From positions 1-64,000 of the forward strand of contig NZ_AGQV01000001.1 of NCBI RefSeq assembly GCF_000234355.1: DNA of 64,000 bases, given 5' to 3'. The notes under the pieces were generated by a model. The model was not told the origin of the DNA, did no database searches, and saw only the letters and a list, made by a program, of their open reading frames with translations. How positions within the stretch are numbered: the stretch's first letter is position 1; every line of letters starts with the position of its first letter. Of this stretch, positions 8,995 through 17,779 are shown one piece after another. Source of the DNA: Gluconobacter morbifer G707 (lineage in GTDB: Bacteria; Pseudomonadota; Alphaproteobacteria; Acetobacterales; Acetobacteraceae). The translations under genes and the position numbers were made by a program.

Positions 8995-10443
8995 TCAGGT
9001 GGTTCTGCCGGAGACTTCTGCTCCAAGGTTTCGGGGCATTTTCCAGAAGCCTGATGTGCCGATCAGGACGGTGATAGCCGTCAGCAGGAAGACGATATGG
9101 AGTTCGCGCAGACTGATGGAGGCATGTCCATACAGATTGGTCAGAACAGCCAGCGCGAAGGCTGTCATGGCGACGCCAATGGTTGATCCGGTCTGGCTGA
9201 GAATGGACATGACCGCGGCAGCCCTGTTGCGCTCATTATGCTCCACATCTGCGAAGGCCATGGTGGAAAGGCTGGTGAGCTGAAGGGAGCGGCACATTCC
9301 TGCGACGGCAAGGGACAGGCCCAGAAGGATCAGGGATGTCTGCGTGTTCAGCAGGGTAAAGGGCAGCATGGAGAGCGCCACAAGAAAGCCGTTGAAGAAC
9401 AGGATGTTCCGGAAACCGCCCCAGCGGATGATGGCCGAAGTCCAGGGCTTGATGCCTAGATTGGCGCAGAAATAGGCGAGCAGCCACGTGCCGGCACGTA
9501 CTGGAGAAAAGCCGAGGCCGAGTTGCAGGAAGAGCGGCAGCAGGAACGGGGCGGATGCAAAAATGGCCCGGAAAATCAGACCGGGATAGAACGTGGCATA
9601 TCGGAGGCTGGCGCGTTTAAGGGGCTCAAGCGACAGAATGGGCGTGGGATGGGCTTTCAGATGACGGATGGCCAGAACGCTGACGGCGGCGCCAACGACC
9701 ATGAGACCCAGGGCGACGATCTGTTCCGTTCCGGTCTCGGAGATGCGCTGAAGGCCGGAGAGCAGGCAAGTCAGACCGCTGGCGCAGAGAACAAAGCCTT
9801 TGACGTCCAGCCTGCTGGCGCCTTCGGGGGGTTCAAAAGGAATCACGCGGAGTATGGCTAGGACCGCGAGGAGGCCGATTGGCAGGTTGAGCCAGAAATT
9901 CCAGCGCCATCCGACGGTCTGGGTCAGATATCCGCCCAGAACGGGACCGATGATGGGGGCGGACAGGGCCGGCCAGACGGTGACGGATTGTGCCTTCATC
10001 AGATCACCTTTAGGTGTGTGACGCAGGATGATGGACATGCCCACGGGCATCATGACGGCGCCGGCCAGTCCCTGTCCGATGCGGGCGCAGACAAAGATGG
10101 GCAGTGTCTGGGCCATGCCGCACAGGAAGGACGAAACGGTAAAGAGCGTGACGGCCAGACATATGACGCGCTTTTCACCGTATTTCATGGCGAGCCATGC
10201 GGAAATGGGCGAGATGGCGGCTGAGGCTAGCAGATAGGCTGTGACACCTGCCGAAAGATCGAGGGTCTTGACCCCGAAAGAGCGCGCCATGGCGGGCAGG
10301 GAGGTGTTGATGATGGCCCCATCGAGGTTCTGCATGAATGTGGCGATGGCCATGAGGAACGCAATGAGCGGAGAATAGCGGGGCGCTTCGCCGGAGGATG
10401 ACGGAAGAGGGGCGGGCATGGTTTCCTGGGTGTTCTCCGGCAA
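8995..10443 (-). CDS. DHA2-family MFS multidrug exporter (EmrB/QacA type)
   Basis: 482 aa with about 14 predicted membrane helices, the 14-helix DHA2 layout. Family motifs include LDGAIINTSLPAMA in helix 1 (the usual D-T-IVN-ALP signature), the loop 2-3 motif, and GPVLGGYLTQTVGWRWNFWL in helix 5 (antiporter motif C). It is expected to export drugs or metabolites by proton antiport at the inner membrane. The start is TTG at 10443: GGAG stands seven bases upstream, whereas the first ATG (residue 9) has no ribosome site. It follows the EF-hand gene by 22 bases and is the last gene of the DUF3500 operon. No membrane-fusion partner (EmrA-like) is adjacent. Confidence 0.85.
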   Translation of the reverse strand: MPENTQETMPAPLPSSSGEAPRYSPLIAFLMAIATFMQNLDGAIINTSLPAMARSFGVKTLDLSAGVTAYLLASAAISPISAWLAMKYGEKRVICLAVTLFTVSSFLCGMAQTLPIFVCARIGQGLAGAVMMPVGMSIILRHTPKGDLMKAQSVTVWPALSAPIIGPVLGGYLTQTVGWRWNFWLNLPIGLLAVLAILRVIPFEPPEGASRLDVKGFVLCASGLTCLLSGLQRISETGTEQIVALGLMVVGAAVSVLAIRHLKAHPTPILSLEPLKRASLRYATFYPGLIFRAIFASAPFLLPLFLQLGLGFSPVRAGTWLLAYFCANLGIKPWTSAIIRWGGFRNILFFNGFLVALSMLPFTLLNTQTSLILLGLSLAVAGMCRSLQLTSLSTMAFADVEHNERNRAAAVMSILSQTGSTIGVAMTAFALAVLTNLYGHASISLRELHIVFLLTAITVLIGTSGFWKMPRNLGAEVSGRTT

Positions 10444-10465
10444 GAAAGGTCTCCAAATCGGGTGT

Positions 10466-11026
10466 TCAGTTGGCAGTTTTCCGGGGCGTGAGCGTGAAGT
10501 CCAGCTGATAGTCGGACTGGTCCCGGGACCGTCTCTGCTGGAGGACGTGAAGATCAGGATCCTGCGGAAGCAGGCAGTTCACGAGCCACACGGTTTCAGG
10601 GCCTGCGCCGCGATTGGTATAGGTCAGGCGGTTGGGGCCGTTCTGCAGGGGAGCCTGGATCGTGAACCGGAGGTCCAGAACGCCTGTACCGCCTCGGATT
10701 GCAGTTGGCGGGGGAAAGGTGGCGGATTCCAGCGTCAGGAAGAGCGGTTTTCCGTTCAGGGACGCTGAAAGGTTTCGGGTCATGCGGGTGATGTAGGCGT
10801 GCTGTTCGGCGGACGACAGAATTCCGTCACTGTTGATATCAATCTGCCGGATGATGCCCTCGGCGACATCCACGCCCGGGGTAAGACGCAGGTGCAGGGC
10901 GATATGATCCCGTGAGAGGCCAATCGTCGTGGCCTGAAGGTATTCGTCCAGCCGATGGGCTGAAGCGGCTGCGGGCAGGAGCAGCAGAGCCGACGCAGCG
11001 AGACATGCGTAATGGGCCATGCTCAC
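10466..11026 (-). CDS. Secreted EF-hand protein of unknown function
   Basis: 186 aa with a signal peptide (hydrophobic stretch ending AASAHRLDEY) and one EF-hand-like calcium loop DINSDGILSSAE around residues 63-74. The rest looks like a beta-rich extracytoplasmic domain (AHRLDEYLQATTIGLS, then TYTNRGAGPETVWLVN), a type also found ahead of HupE/UreJ-like membrane domains; no such membrane part is present. The start ATG overlaps the stop of the DUF3500 gene (ATGA), so the two are coupled. Function unknown; the linkage suggests a shared periplasmic role. Confidence 0.65.
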   Translation of the reverse strand: MSMAHYACLAASALLLLPAAASAHRLDEYLQATTIGLSRDHIALHLRLTPGVDVAEGIIRQIDINSDGILSSAEQHAYITRMTRNLSASLNGKPLFLTLESATFPPPTAIRGGTGVLDLRFTIQAPLQNGPNRLTYTNRGAGPETVWLVNCLLPQDPDLHVLQQRRSRDQSDYQLDFTLTPRKTAN

Positions 11027-12216
11027 TGGGCCGTAAACCGGCTGCCATAGCTGTTGGTCGGGTCACGATAGACCGTGTGGACATGCAGGGTAGGATCACC
11101 GCCGACCCCCTGGGGGGAGAATTCGATCAGCAGGCGCGGCCCCTGGATGCGGTAGTAGGACGAGCCGTTGCGGTTGGGTTCATGGGTGGTCGGGCCGCTC
11201 CAGGCGAACCATGTGTCGTTCAGCCCTTCGCGGATTTCCCTGAGGCGCGGAGCAGCGTAGGCGTCGTTTATGATGCCGGCCCATTCGCCGATCACGTCCA
11301 TGAGCATGTCCTTCTGGGTAGCGGTCAGGGCTGATCCCTTTATGCCTTCGGGGACAATGGTTTCCCCATCATGTCCAGGCCCCTGAACGAGATCGTCCAC
11401 GGTGTAGGGCAGGATAGCCTGCTGGCGCTGCTGCGGATCCAAGGCCTTCAGAAGCACAAAGGCCTTGTCGTTTTCGCCGGCCAGAACGCGGATGGTCTTG
11501 CCATCCCTCTGGAAGATGGCGGGCTGGGCTCCGGTCAGGGTGGGTGTCATGACGCCGTGCGGGCCGTCGATGACGAGGTTCAGACCCAGATGATGGCCGC
11601 CGAACTGTACCATCCACGGGTCTGTTTCAGACGGCTCGCCGAAGATGGCGATGGTATAGACGGCTTTTCCGGACGCGAAGTTGGTCTCACCATCCGCAAG
11701 AACCTGGTCGGCCCCCATGATGTCCTGCACTTTCTGGTAACCCCTGTAGCTCAGGAGGGTTTGCAGGAGGTGAAAGGCCGCAGAACGCTGGGGCGCGGTC
11801 AGCTGACCCATCTGAAGGCCAGGACGCGGTACGTCGCTGACGGGGAAGTTGGACCAGATGGAGGTGCCGTACCGTTCGCCGATGAAGCCGCCCGGCGGTC
11901 CCATGCCAGGGCCGCGTTTTGTCGGAGCGGCAGGCTCGGAGTCCGTGGCCGGGACCGCCGGCTGGCCCGGTGCGCTTCTGCGGAAGCGGGCGAGCGTAGC
12001 GGATTTTTGTGCAACAAAAGGAAACTGTACCTTCGCAAGGCTCTGTGAATCGAAGGTTGCCAGAAAAGAGCGGGCGGCGGTGACGGCAACACGGGTCTGG
12101 TTTGCGGGCATGGTTTCTCCTGACGTCGATACTGCCCGGGATGGCGGAGTATTCGCTGCAATGGCGGGAGAAACAGCCAAAAAAAGGCCTCCCACCATCC
12201 AGAATCTGTTCTTCAT
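11023..12216 (-). CDS. DUF3500 domain protein, exported
   Basis: About 397 aa. A signal peptide (KNRFWMVGGLFLAVSPAIAA) is followed by a DUF3500 domain that fills the protein. Typical stretches are FGGHHLGLNLVIDG in the middle and WFAWSG, YYRIQGPRLLIEF and HVHTVYRDPTN near the end. The start at 12216 is preferred over 12282 because the signal peptide begins there and AGGGCGGA lies just before it. DUF3500 proteins have no established activity; conserved His and acidic residues hint at a metal site. It is the first gene of a three-gene operon and divergent from the tannase-family esterase, whose promoter region it shares. Confidence 0.8.
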   Translation of the reverse strand: MKNRFWMVGGLFLAVSPAIAANTPPSRAVSTSGETMPANQTRVAVTAARSFLATFDSQSLAKVQFPFVAQKSATLARFRRSAPGQPAVPATDSEPAAPTKRGPGMGPPGGFIGERYGTSIWSNFPVSDVPRPGLQMGQLTAPQRSAAFHLLQTLLSYRGYQKVQDIMGADQVLADGETNFASGKAVYTIAIFGEPSETDPWMVQFGGHHLGLNLVIDGPHGVMTPTLTGAQPAIFQRDGKTIRVLAGENDKAFVLLKALDPQQRQQAILPYTVDDLVQGPGHDGETIVPEGIKGSALTATQKDMLMDVIGEWAGIINDAYAAPRLREIREGLNDTWFAWSGPTTHEPNRNGSSYYRIQGPRLLIEFSPQGVGGDPTLHVHTVYRDPTNSYGSRFTAQ

Positions 12217-12420
12217 TCCGCCCTGTCCCCGTGGTGTTTTTCGCCGAACCGCATTCCTTTCCATGACGCGGGACTGAAACACTGCATGGCCTCGGTGGAG
12301 CGATCAAGGCTTTACCTTTCCAAGTGTTATGCGTTCAGACTGCGGGACGCCGTCATGGGTGGCAAAGATATGGCATTTGCCGGCATGATCATGCCACTGG
12401 AAGAAAAACCGAGGATCCAC

Positions 12421-14028
12421 ATGCCGTTTCTGAAGCCTCGTCGCCTTCGCTCCGTACAGCCGTCTCGCCAGCTTATGGCGACATTTGCTGCCGGGGCATT
12501 TCTGCTGACCTCAGCACCGCTGTTCCTGTCCACACAGGCTCATGCGACCGGTTGTGCGGATCTGGCGCGCCTGGCGCTTCCGGATGCGACCTTTACCAAG
12601 GTTGAAACAGTGGAAGCCGGGGCGTGGCACAGTCCGCAGACACATCTGAGCCGGATCATGACGGCACCGGGCATGAATCTTGCGGGGCATCCGGCTCAGG
12701 GGGCCAATCTTGCGTTCTGTCGTGTTGCCGTGACACTGCATCCGTCTTCGGATTCAGTGATCCGGACGGAGATCTGGCTGCCGCTGCGTGGCTGGAATGG
12801 CAAATTGCTCGGGGTTGGCAATTTCGGGTGGGCGGGCTCGATCATGTATGACGGCATGGTGACAGGCGTGGGTGAGGGCTATGCCGTCGCGAGTACGGAT
12901 ACGGGCCATGACAGTTCCACGTCGGAGGGGCAGGGTGGACGCTTTACGCTGGGTCATCCGGAAAAGCTGGTCGATTATGCCTACAGGGCCGATCATCTGA
13001 TGACGGTCACGGCGAAGCAGCTTGCGCACCGGTTTTATGGGAAGGATGCATCCCATGCCTACTGGATCGGATGTTCTCTGGGGGGGCTGGAAGGGCTGAT
13101 CGAGGCCAAACGCTATCCTGATGATTATGACGGGATTGTCGCCGGTGCGCCGCCCAATCCGATTGTCAATTTCAACGGAGAGCAGCTCTGGGCTGGCTGG
13201 ATGAGCTATCATGATCCGGCGCTGCGTGTGGGCCGGGAGAAGTTTCAGCTTCTGAACCGTGCGGTCATGAAGGCCTGTGCCTCTCCTGTCGGGAAAAGCC
13301 AGGGGTTTCTTGATGAGCCGGACCGGTGCGGGTTCGAGCCCCGGCAGCTTCTGTGCAAGGGGGAGGAGACAGCGGACTGTCTGACGGCCAATGAAGTCAG
13401 GGCGGCTGAGCTGATCTATCGCGGACCGGTCAATCCCGGAACGGGCAGGGTTATCTTCCCGGGACCGGCGAAAGGCAGCGAGGACGGGTTTTCAGCGGAT
13501 GGGAAGGCATTTCCCGTTGCGCTTGATCTCTTCAAATATGCGGCTTTCCAGAACCCCGAGTGGGACTGGACCACGCTAGACTGGCAGACGGATATCGCCA
13601 GTGCGACCAGTAGGCTGGGGCCGCTTCTGCATGTGGATGACAATCTGGAGCCATTCTTCCGGCATGGCGGGCGGCTTCTGATGTATATCGGCTGGAATGA
13701 CGGCCATAACCCGCAGGAACTGGCTGGTTATTATCAGGCACTCATGGAGCATGCCGGCCCCGGAGAGCGGAACTCTGCACGTCTCATCGAGATCCCGGGC
13801 ATGGGGCACTGCTATGGCGGGGCAGGCTGTGACACGTTCAACAAGCTGGGAGCGATCGATGACTGGGTCGTGCGCCAGCAGGCCCCGGAAAAGATCGTGG
13901 CGTCCCGGGTTTCAGACGGGAACATCGTCCGGACACGGCCGCTCTGTGCATGGCCGAAGGTTGCCCGGTACGATGGTCAGGGCGATCAAAACAGAGCGGC
14001 CAGCTTTGCCTGTGTTATGCCGGAGTAA
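12421..14028 (+). CDS. Tannase/feruloyl esterase family protein
   Basis: 535 aa, exported (signal peptide ending near THAHATG-like sequence, read here as QAHATG). It belongs to the tannase/feruloyl esterase alpha/beta-hydrolase family. The nucleophile elbow is GCSLGG, with the Cys next to the catalytic Ser. The acid lies in YIGWNDGHN and the catalytic His in GMGHCYGGAGCD. The paired Cys of GCS and GHC are the CS-D-HC disulfide signature of the family. The start at 12421 is selected because GAGG lies six bases upstream; frame sequence back to 12286 looks unlike coding. It would cleave ester bonds of plant phenolics such as gallate or hydroxycinnamate esters in the periplasm or outside. The neighbouring divergent DHA2 exporter could remove phenolic acids; that link is an inference. 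Confidence 0.85.
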   Translation: MPFLKPRRLRSVQPSRQLMATFAAGAFLLTSAPLFLSTQAHATGCADLARLALPDATFTKVETVEAGAWHSPQTHLSRIMTAPGMNLAGHPAQGANLAFCRVAVTLHPSSDSVIRTEIWLPLRGWNGKLLGVGNFGWAGSIMYDGMVTGVGEGYAVASTDTGHDSSTSEGQGGRFTLGHPEKLVDYAYRADHLMTVTAKQLAHRFYGKDASHAYWIGCSLGGLEGLIEAKRYPDDYDGIVAGAPPNPIVNFNGEQLWAGWMSYHDPALRVGREKFQLLNRAVMKACASPVGKSQGFLDEPDRCGFEPRQLLCKGEETADCLTANEVRAAELIYRGPVNPGTGRVIFPGPAKGSEDGFSADGKAFPVALDLFKYAAFQNPEWDWTTLDWQTDIASATSRLGPLLHVDDNLEPFFRHGGRLLMYIGWNDGHNPQELAGYYQALMEHAGPGERNSARLIEIPGMGHCYGGAGCDTFNKLGAIDDWVVRQQAPEKIVASRVSDGNIVRTRPLCAWPKVARYDGQGDQNRAASFACVMPE

Positions 14029-14428
14029 GACCCGAAGGGTGTGTTAAGCGCTGTGTTCTGATTCTGCTCTGTAATCGATCAGATAGTGAGATCAGACGAG
14101 GCTGAGAAAAGCCTGTAGGAACAGCTCTCTCAACCTGCATTGTTTACAGCTTCCGCGTTCTGCAACCTGAGAACCAGTTCTGTACCCGCAGTCTCCATCA
14201 GAAATTCCCGCCAGAGCAATGGCCTGGCGGAGGTGCCATATTCCGAAAGGCAACGCAGGAACTGGAGAGAGCTGACATCAGGGTTATGCGGTTCTGGCGT
14301 AATCTGTTCAAAATAGAACAGCGTCAGACCCTGTTGTGCTCTTGCTGGCGCCCTGGCTCGTGGTGTCCCCGCAAAAGCGGGGATGGATTATCTGAATGAG
14401 GGTTCTGGAGCGATGTTCATGGCGGGTT
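14029..14428. other. Intergenic region with startless minus-strand frame
   Basis: Downstream of the convergent esterase and 8-oxoguanine deaminase genes. A minus-strand frame from about 14390 to 14137 stays open for over 70 codons and encodes a protein-like sequence (LTLFYFEQITPEPHNPDVSS and LQFLRCLSEYGTSARPLLWR), but it has no credible start and no match I recognise. It may be a gene remnant. A perfect hairpin (ccccgc 14367-14372, gcgggg 14377-14382) lacks a T-run. Confidence 0.35.
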
Positions 14429-15790
14429 TCAGGATGACTCGCTGAGACGCTGGATCCGCATGGCTTCCGTCCTGTGAGCCCCAAGAATTTCCTTGAGGTT
14501 TGTCAGGACTGGCTGACCGTTTTCCACGAGGATCCTGCCATCCACGATGGTTGTCCCCGCGGTAGCGGGCGCGCAGCGGAGCCATGCTTCCACAGGGTCC
14601 GTCAGAGCACCCGCAAGGGAAATGTCCGACATCTGCCAGATGACAAGATCCGCGCAGGCGCCCGGTCTCAGATGGCCAATCTCGTCGTCCCATCCCAGAC
14701 AGGCGGCTCCGCCCCGGGTTGCCATGTCCAGCGCGTCCCGGGCCGTCATTGAATGTGGGCCGTTCCGGTAGCGCCCCAGTAGAAGCGCCATGCGCGTTTC
14801 CAGCCAGAGAGAGGCGTGATCGGTGGAGGCTGATCCGTCGCAGCCAAGCCCGACAGGCATTCCCCTGCGGCGCATGTCCATGGCGTCAGCCGAACCGCCG
14901 CCGATCATCATGTTCGAGCACGGGCATTGCGCCGTGCAGACACCTGCATGGGCCAGACGATCGATTTCATCGGAGGAAGGGTAGATGTAGTGTGCGACCC
15001 ATGAGCGCGGACTGGCCCAGCCCACACGCTCGAAATATTCCGTTGGCCTGCATCCATAGACTTCCGCGCAGTAGCGGTCCTCATCGTGGTCTTCCGCCAG
15101 ATGGGTGTGAAGGCGAAGATCATATCTGTCAGCCATGATGGCGGATTCCGTCATGATCCGTTCCGAGACGCTGAACAGAGAACAGGGCGCCAGCGCAACC
15201 CGTCCCATCGCACCGGGTGACGGGTCATGATAGGCCTGCACCAGACGTTCGCTGTCCGCCAGGATGGTGTCTTCGTCCTGAACCACGGAGGCCGGAGGCA
15301 GGCCGCCATCCTTCACGGACCGGGTCATGGAGCCGCGGGTGGCATAAAACCGGAAGCCGATCTCCCTTGCCGCCCTGAATTGCGCGTCGATCAGGAAGGG
15401 TCTGGGATGGACGTACATATGATCCATCGAGGTGGTGCAGCCGCCCATCAGCAGTTCGATCATGGCGACGGCCGTGGAAAGATAGACAGATTCCTCATCC
15501 AGTCCGGCCCAGAGGGGATAAAGCCCCTGTAGCCATTCAAACAGCGTCCCGTTCGTGATGGGGGCATAGGCGCGGGTGAGGTTCTGATACATGTGATGAT
15601 GGGCGTTGATCAGGCCCGGCGTCACCAGCCGGCCTTCGGCGGATATGGTTTTCTCCGCCCGGGGCATGTCTTCTCCGGAATGGCCGACAGCATGAACGCG
15701 CCCATCCCTGATGGCGATCCAGCCGTTTGCAATTTCATGATTCCTGTCGATGTAGAGATACGCGTTCGTAATAAGGAGGCTGACCGTCAT
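14429..15790 (-). CDS. 8-oxoguanine deaminase (amidohydrolase)
   Basis: 453 aa of the ATZ/TRZ-type amidohydrolase superfamily. Metal site residues include HHHMYQNLTRAY after PGLIN, LHTHLAED (second His cluster), the His in AHYIYP, and the Asp in GLGCDGSASTDH. The HMYQNLTRAYAP segment and overall length fit 8-oxoguanine deaminases, which convert 8-oxoguanine to urate plus ammonia. The start at 15790 follows GGGAAAGGG; the upstream extension to 15835 looks unlike coding. It lies 150 bases downstream of a CDA-fold deaminase and belongs to a purine cluster with guanine deaminase and a purine-type ABC importer. Isoxanthopterin or another oxopurine is an alternative substrate. Confidence 0.8.
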   Translation of the reverse strand: MTVSLLITNAYLYIDRNHEIANGWIAIRDGRVHAVGHSGEDMPRAEKTISAEGRLVTPGLINAHHHMYQNLTRAYAPITNGTLFEWLQGLYPLWAGLDEESVYLSTAVAMIELLMGGCTTSMDHMYVHPRPFLIDAQFRAAREIGFRFYATRGSMTRSVKDGGLPPASVVQDEDTILADSERLVQAYHDPSPGAMGRVALAPCSLFSVSERIMTESAIMADRYDLRLHTHLAEDHDEDRYCAEVYGCRPTEYFERVGWASPRSWVAHYIYPSSDEIDRLAHAGVCTAQCPCSNMMIGGGSADAMDMRRRGMPVGLGCDGSASTDHASLWLETRMALLLGRYRNGPHSMTARDALDMATRGGAACLGWDDEIGHLRPGACADLVIWQMSDISLAGALTDPVEAWLRCAPATAGTTIVDGRILVENGQPVLTNLKEILGAHRTEAMRIQRLSESS

Positions 15791-15941
15791 TGCGGTGCCC
15801 TTTCCCGATACCATCAGCCAGCCATGACGGATCACGACTTTCGCGGAAGGCCCTGTTCCGGAGGCGCGAACTCCGGATCGTCATCAAAGCGGCTTTGAAC
15901 GGGCGAGGAAGTTTCAGCCTATCATCAGGGCAGGAGACATG

Positions 15942-16436
15942 TCACGGGGGCCGGTCCGCCCAGAATTTTGCCTGCAGGGCGGCAGCTTCCTCTTCCAGAA
16001 GGGGGCCTGTGACGACAACCGCCTGCTGTCCGGCTGCGAAAACCGTTCGACAGGGCAGATCCAGCGTCGGGTTTTCGGCGTGCTGACCTGTCATGACCTT
16101 GAGGCTTTTTTCGGACTGGCCATACACCACCCGTCCAATTCCGGACCAGTAGATGGCTCCCGCGCACATCGCACAGGGTTCGGCTGAACTGTAGAGCCTA
16201 CAGTGCCGCAGATATCCGGCGCCGTATGTCCGGCTGGCCCGGCCTGCAAGAAGACGCTCCGCATGCGCGGTCATGTCATGACCTTCAGCGCTGTAGCCGT
16301 TGCCCTGTTCCATCAGCACCGTTCCATCCGCATCGACCAGCAGGGCGCCAAAAGGGTGATCGCCCCCATCGCGGGCCCTACGGGCCACGTCAAAGGCCAT
16401 GCGAAGGAAACGATTGTCGTCGTTTTCGGTCGTCAT
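15942..16436 (-). CDS. CDA-fold nucleobase deaminase (guanine/tRNA deaminase-like)
   Basis: 164 aa of the cytidine/deoxycytidylate deaminase fold. It has the zinc site HAERLL (HAE motif, about residues 54-59) and SSAEPCAMCAG (PCxxC motif). The N-terminal FLRMAFDVARRARDGGDHPF resembles small GuaD-type guanine deaminases and nucleoside deaminases, rather than TadA itself. The start at 16436 overlaps the stop of the amidohydrolase guanine deaminase gene (ATGA). Two unrelated folds, both able to act on guanine, are therefore translated together. One of them probably has a different purine or pterin substrate. Confidence 0.8.
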   Translation of the reverse strand: MTTENDDNRFLRMAFDVARRARDGGDHPFGALLVDADGTVLMEQGNGYSAEGHDMTAHAERLLAGRASRTYGAGYLRHCRLYSSAEPCAMCAGAIYWSGIGRVVYGQSEKSLKVMTGQHAENPTLDLPCRTVFAAGQQAVVVTGPLLEEEAAALQAKFWADRPP

Positions 16437-17779
16437 GTAATGGAGGCCTGAGCTTTGACGGGAACGCCATTGACCCAGACGCGGCCAATGGTCTGCGGAG
16501 AAGCGTGACAGACGATTTTCTCGGCGCATATTGTTGCGCTGTCCTGCGGGTGCAGGCGCAGGGCGCCAGCGGTTCCAAGAATTTCAATGGCATCGAACAT
16601 CTGTCCAACCTTTAACTGCCCGGCGGGCAGGCCCAGAGCTTCCGCGCCGCCACGGGTGGCCAGCCAGAACGCTTCCTGAAAATCGATCCGGTGATCTGGC
16701 AGGCCGCGCCGTTCAGTGGGCAGGGCAGGGTCTGTTCCGCTTTCCAGAAGGCGGGAGGTCAAGACGGCCTGTCGGGCATTTTCGAATATGGAAGGAGAAT
16801 ATCCGCCGGAAATATCCGTTCCTAGGCCGCAATGGACATGCTCGTCCAGAACAGCCCGCACGGGAAGGGCAGCTCCTGCGAAAAAAGCATTGGAAATCGG
16901 GCAGTGCGCCAGCGCGGCGTTTCGCTCCCTCACCAGTGTCCGGTCATCCCGGTTCAGAAAGCCCGCATGGGCCAGAACGGTATGGGAGCGCAGGAGACCG
17001 AAGGCATCCAATGCGCATGTGTCTGTCTGCCCGGTCCGGTCCAGAACATGCTGATGCTCCCAGTCACTTTCGGAGGCATGTGTCTGAACCCTGACATCCA
17101 GTTCGGCGGCAAGCTGTCCCAGCCCGCGCAGAAGCGTATCGGAACAGGCCGGAATGAAGCGGGGCGTAATCACCGGCTGAACCAGACCGTTTTCATTGCC
17201 CGGAAGGGCGCGGACGGCGTGAATGAAGCGGCGTGTCGCATTCAATGCGTCATCGGCGCTGGCCTGCCTATACCCGGGAGGACAGAGATCCGGGTGATCC
17301 ATGGCCACCAGCCCGACAAGGCCGCGCTGACCGTGGCGGAGGCAGGTCCGGGCAAGGGCGAGGCTGGCCTCTTCGTGGATCGTGGCAAAGTAAAGGGCGG
17401 TTGCCGTGCCGTTCTCCAGAAGTGTCCGGATAAGATCGTCATATACCGCTTCGGCAAAGGCCAGATCGGCATAGCGGGCCTCCAGCGGGAAGGTACAGGC
17501 GCCGAGCCATTCTTCCAGAGGCCGGTCGAGAGCCGTCCCGGCCTGCGGCCACTGGGGGGCATGGATATGCAGATCCGTGACGCCGGGGATCAGGAGGGTT
17601 CCCGGGCGCAGGGACACCACCCTGTCACGGGCGCACAACGCGCGGTGCAGCGGTGTCCCCGCCGCTGCACGTTCCTGGATGAGGCCATCCGGCCCGATCA
17701 GGAACGCCACGTTTTCCAGACTGGTCTGTCGGGATGTTTCCGGGCTCAGGACATGTCCCGTGACGACGGTGCCATTCAT
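16433..17779 (-). CDS. guaD: Guanine deaminase (amidohydrolase type)
   Basis: 448 aa. The metal motif PGVTDLHIHAPQWP is the typical guanine deaminase form of HxH. Further ligands occur in VQTHASES, VLAHAGF and GLGTDISGGYSPS. GuaD deaminates guanine to xanthine with zinc in the cytoplasm. The length fits the family. Its ATG overlaps the stop of the upstream oxygenase gene (ATGA) and its stop overlaps the next deaminase, so the three genes are tightly coupled. Linking an oxygenase directly to guanine deaminase suggests that the oxygenase product is guanine or a close analogue. Confidence 0.88.
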   Translation of the reverse strand: MNGTVVTGHVLSPETSRQTSLENVAFLIGPDGLIQERAAAGTPLHRALCARDRVVSLRPGTLLIPGVTDLHIHAPQWPQAGTALDRPLEEWLGACTFPLEARYADLAFAEAVYDDLIRTLLENGTATALYFATIHEEASLALARTCLRHGQRGLVGLVAMDHPDLCPPGYRQASADDALNATRRFIHAVRALPGNENGLVQPVITPRFIPACSDTLLRGLGQLAAELDVRVQTHASESDWEHQHVLDRTGQTDTCALDAFGLLRSHTVLAHAGFLNRDDRTLVRERNAALAHCPISNAFFAGAALPVRAVLDEHVHCGLGTDISGGYSPSIFENARQAVLTSRLLESGTDPALPTERRGLPDHRIDFQEAFWLATRGGAEALGLPAGQLKVGQMFDAIEILGTAGALRLHPQDSATICAEKIVCHASPQTIGRVWVNGVPVKAQASIT

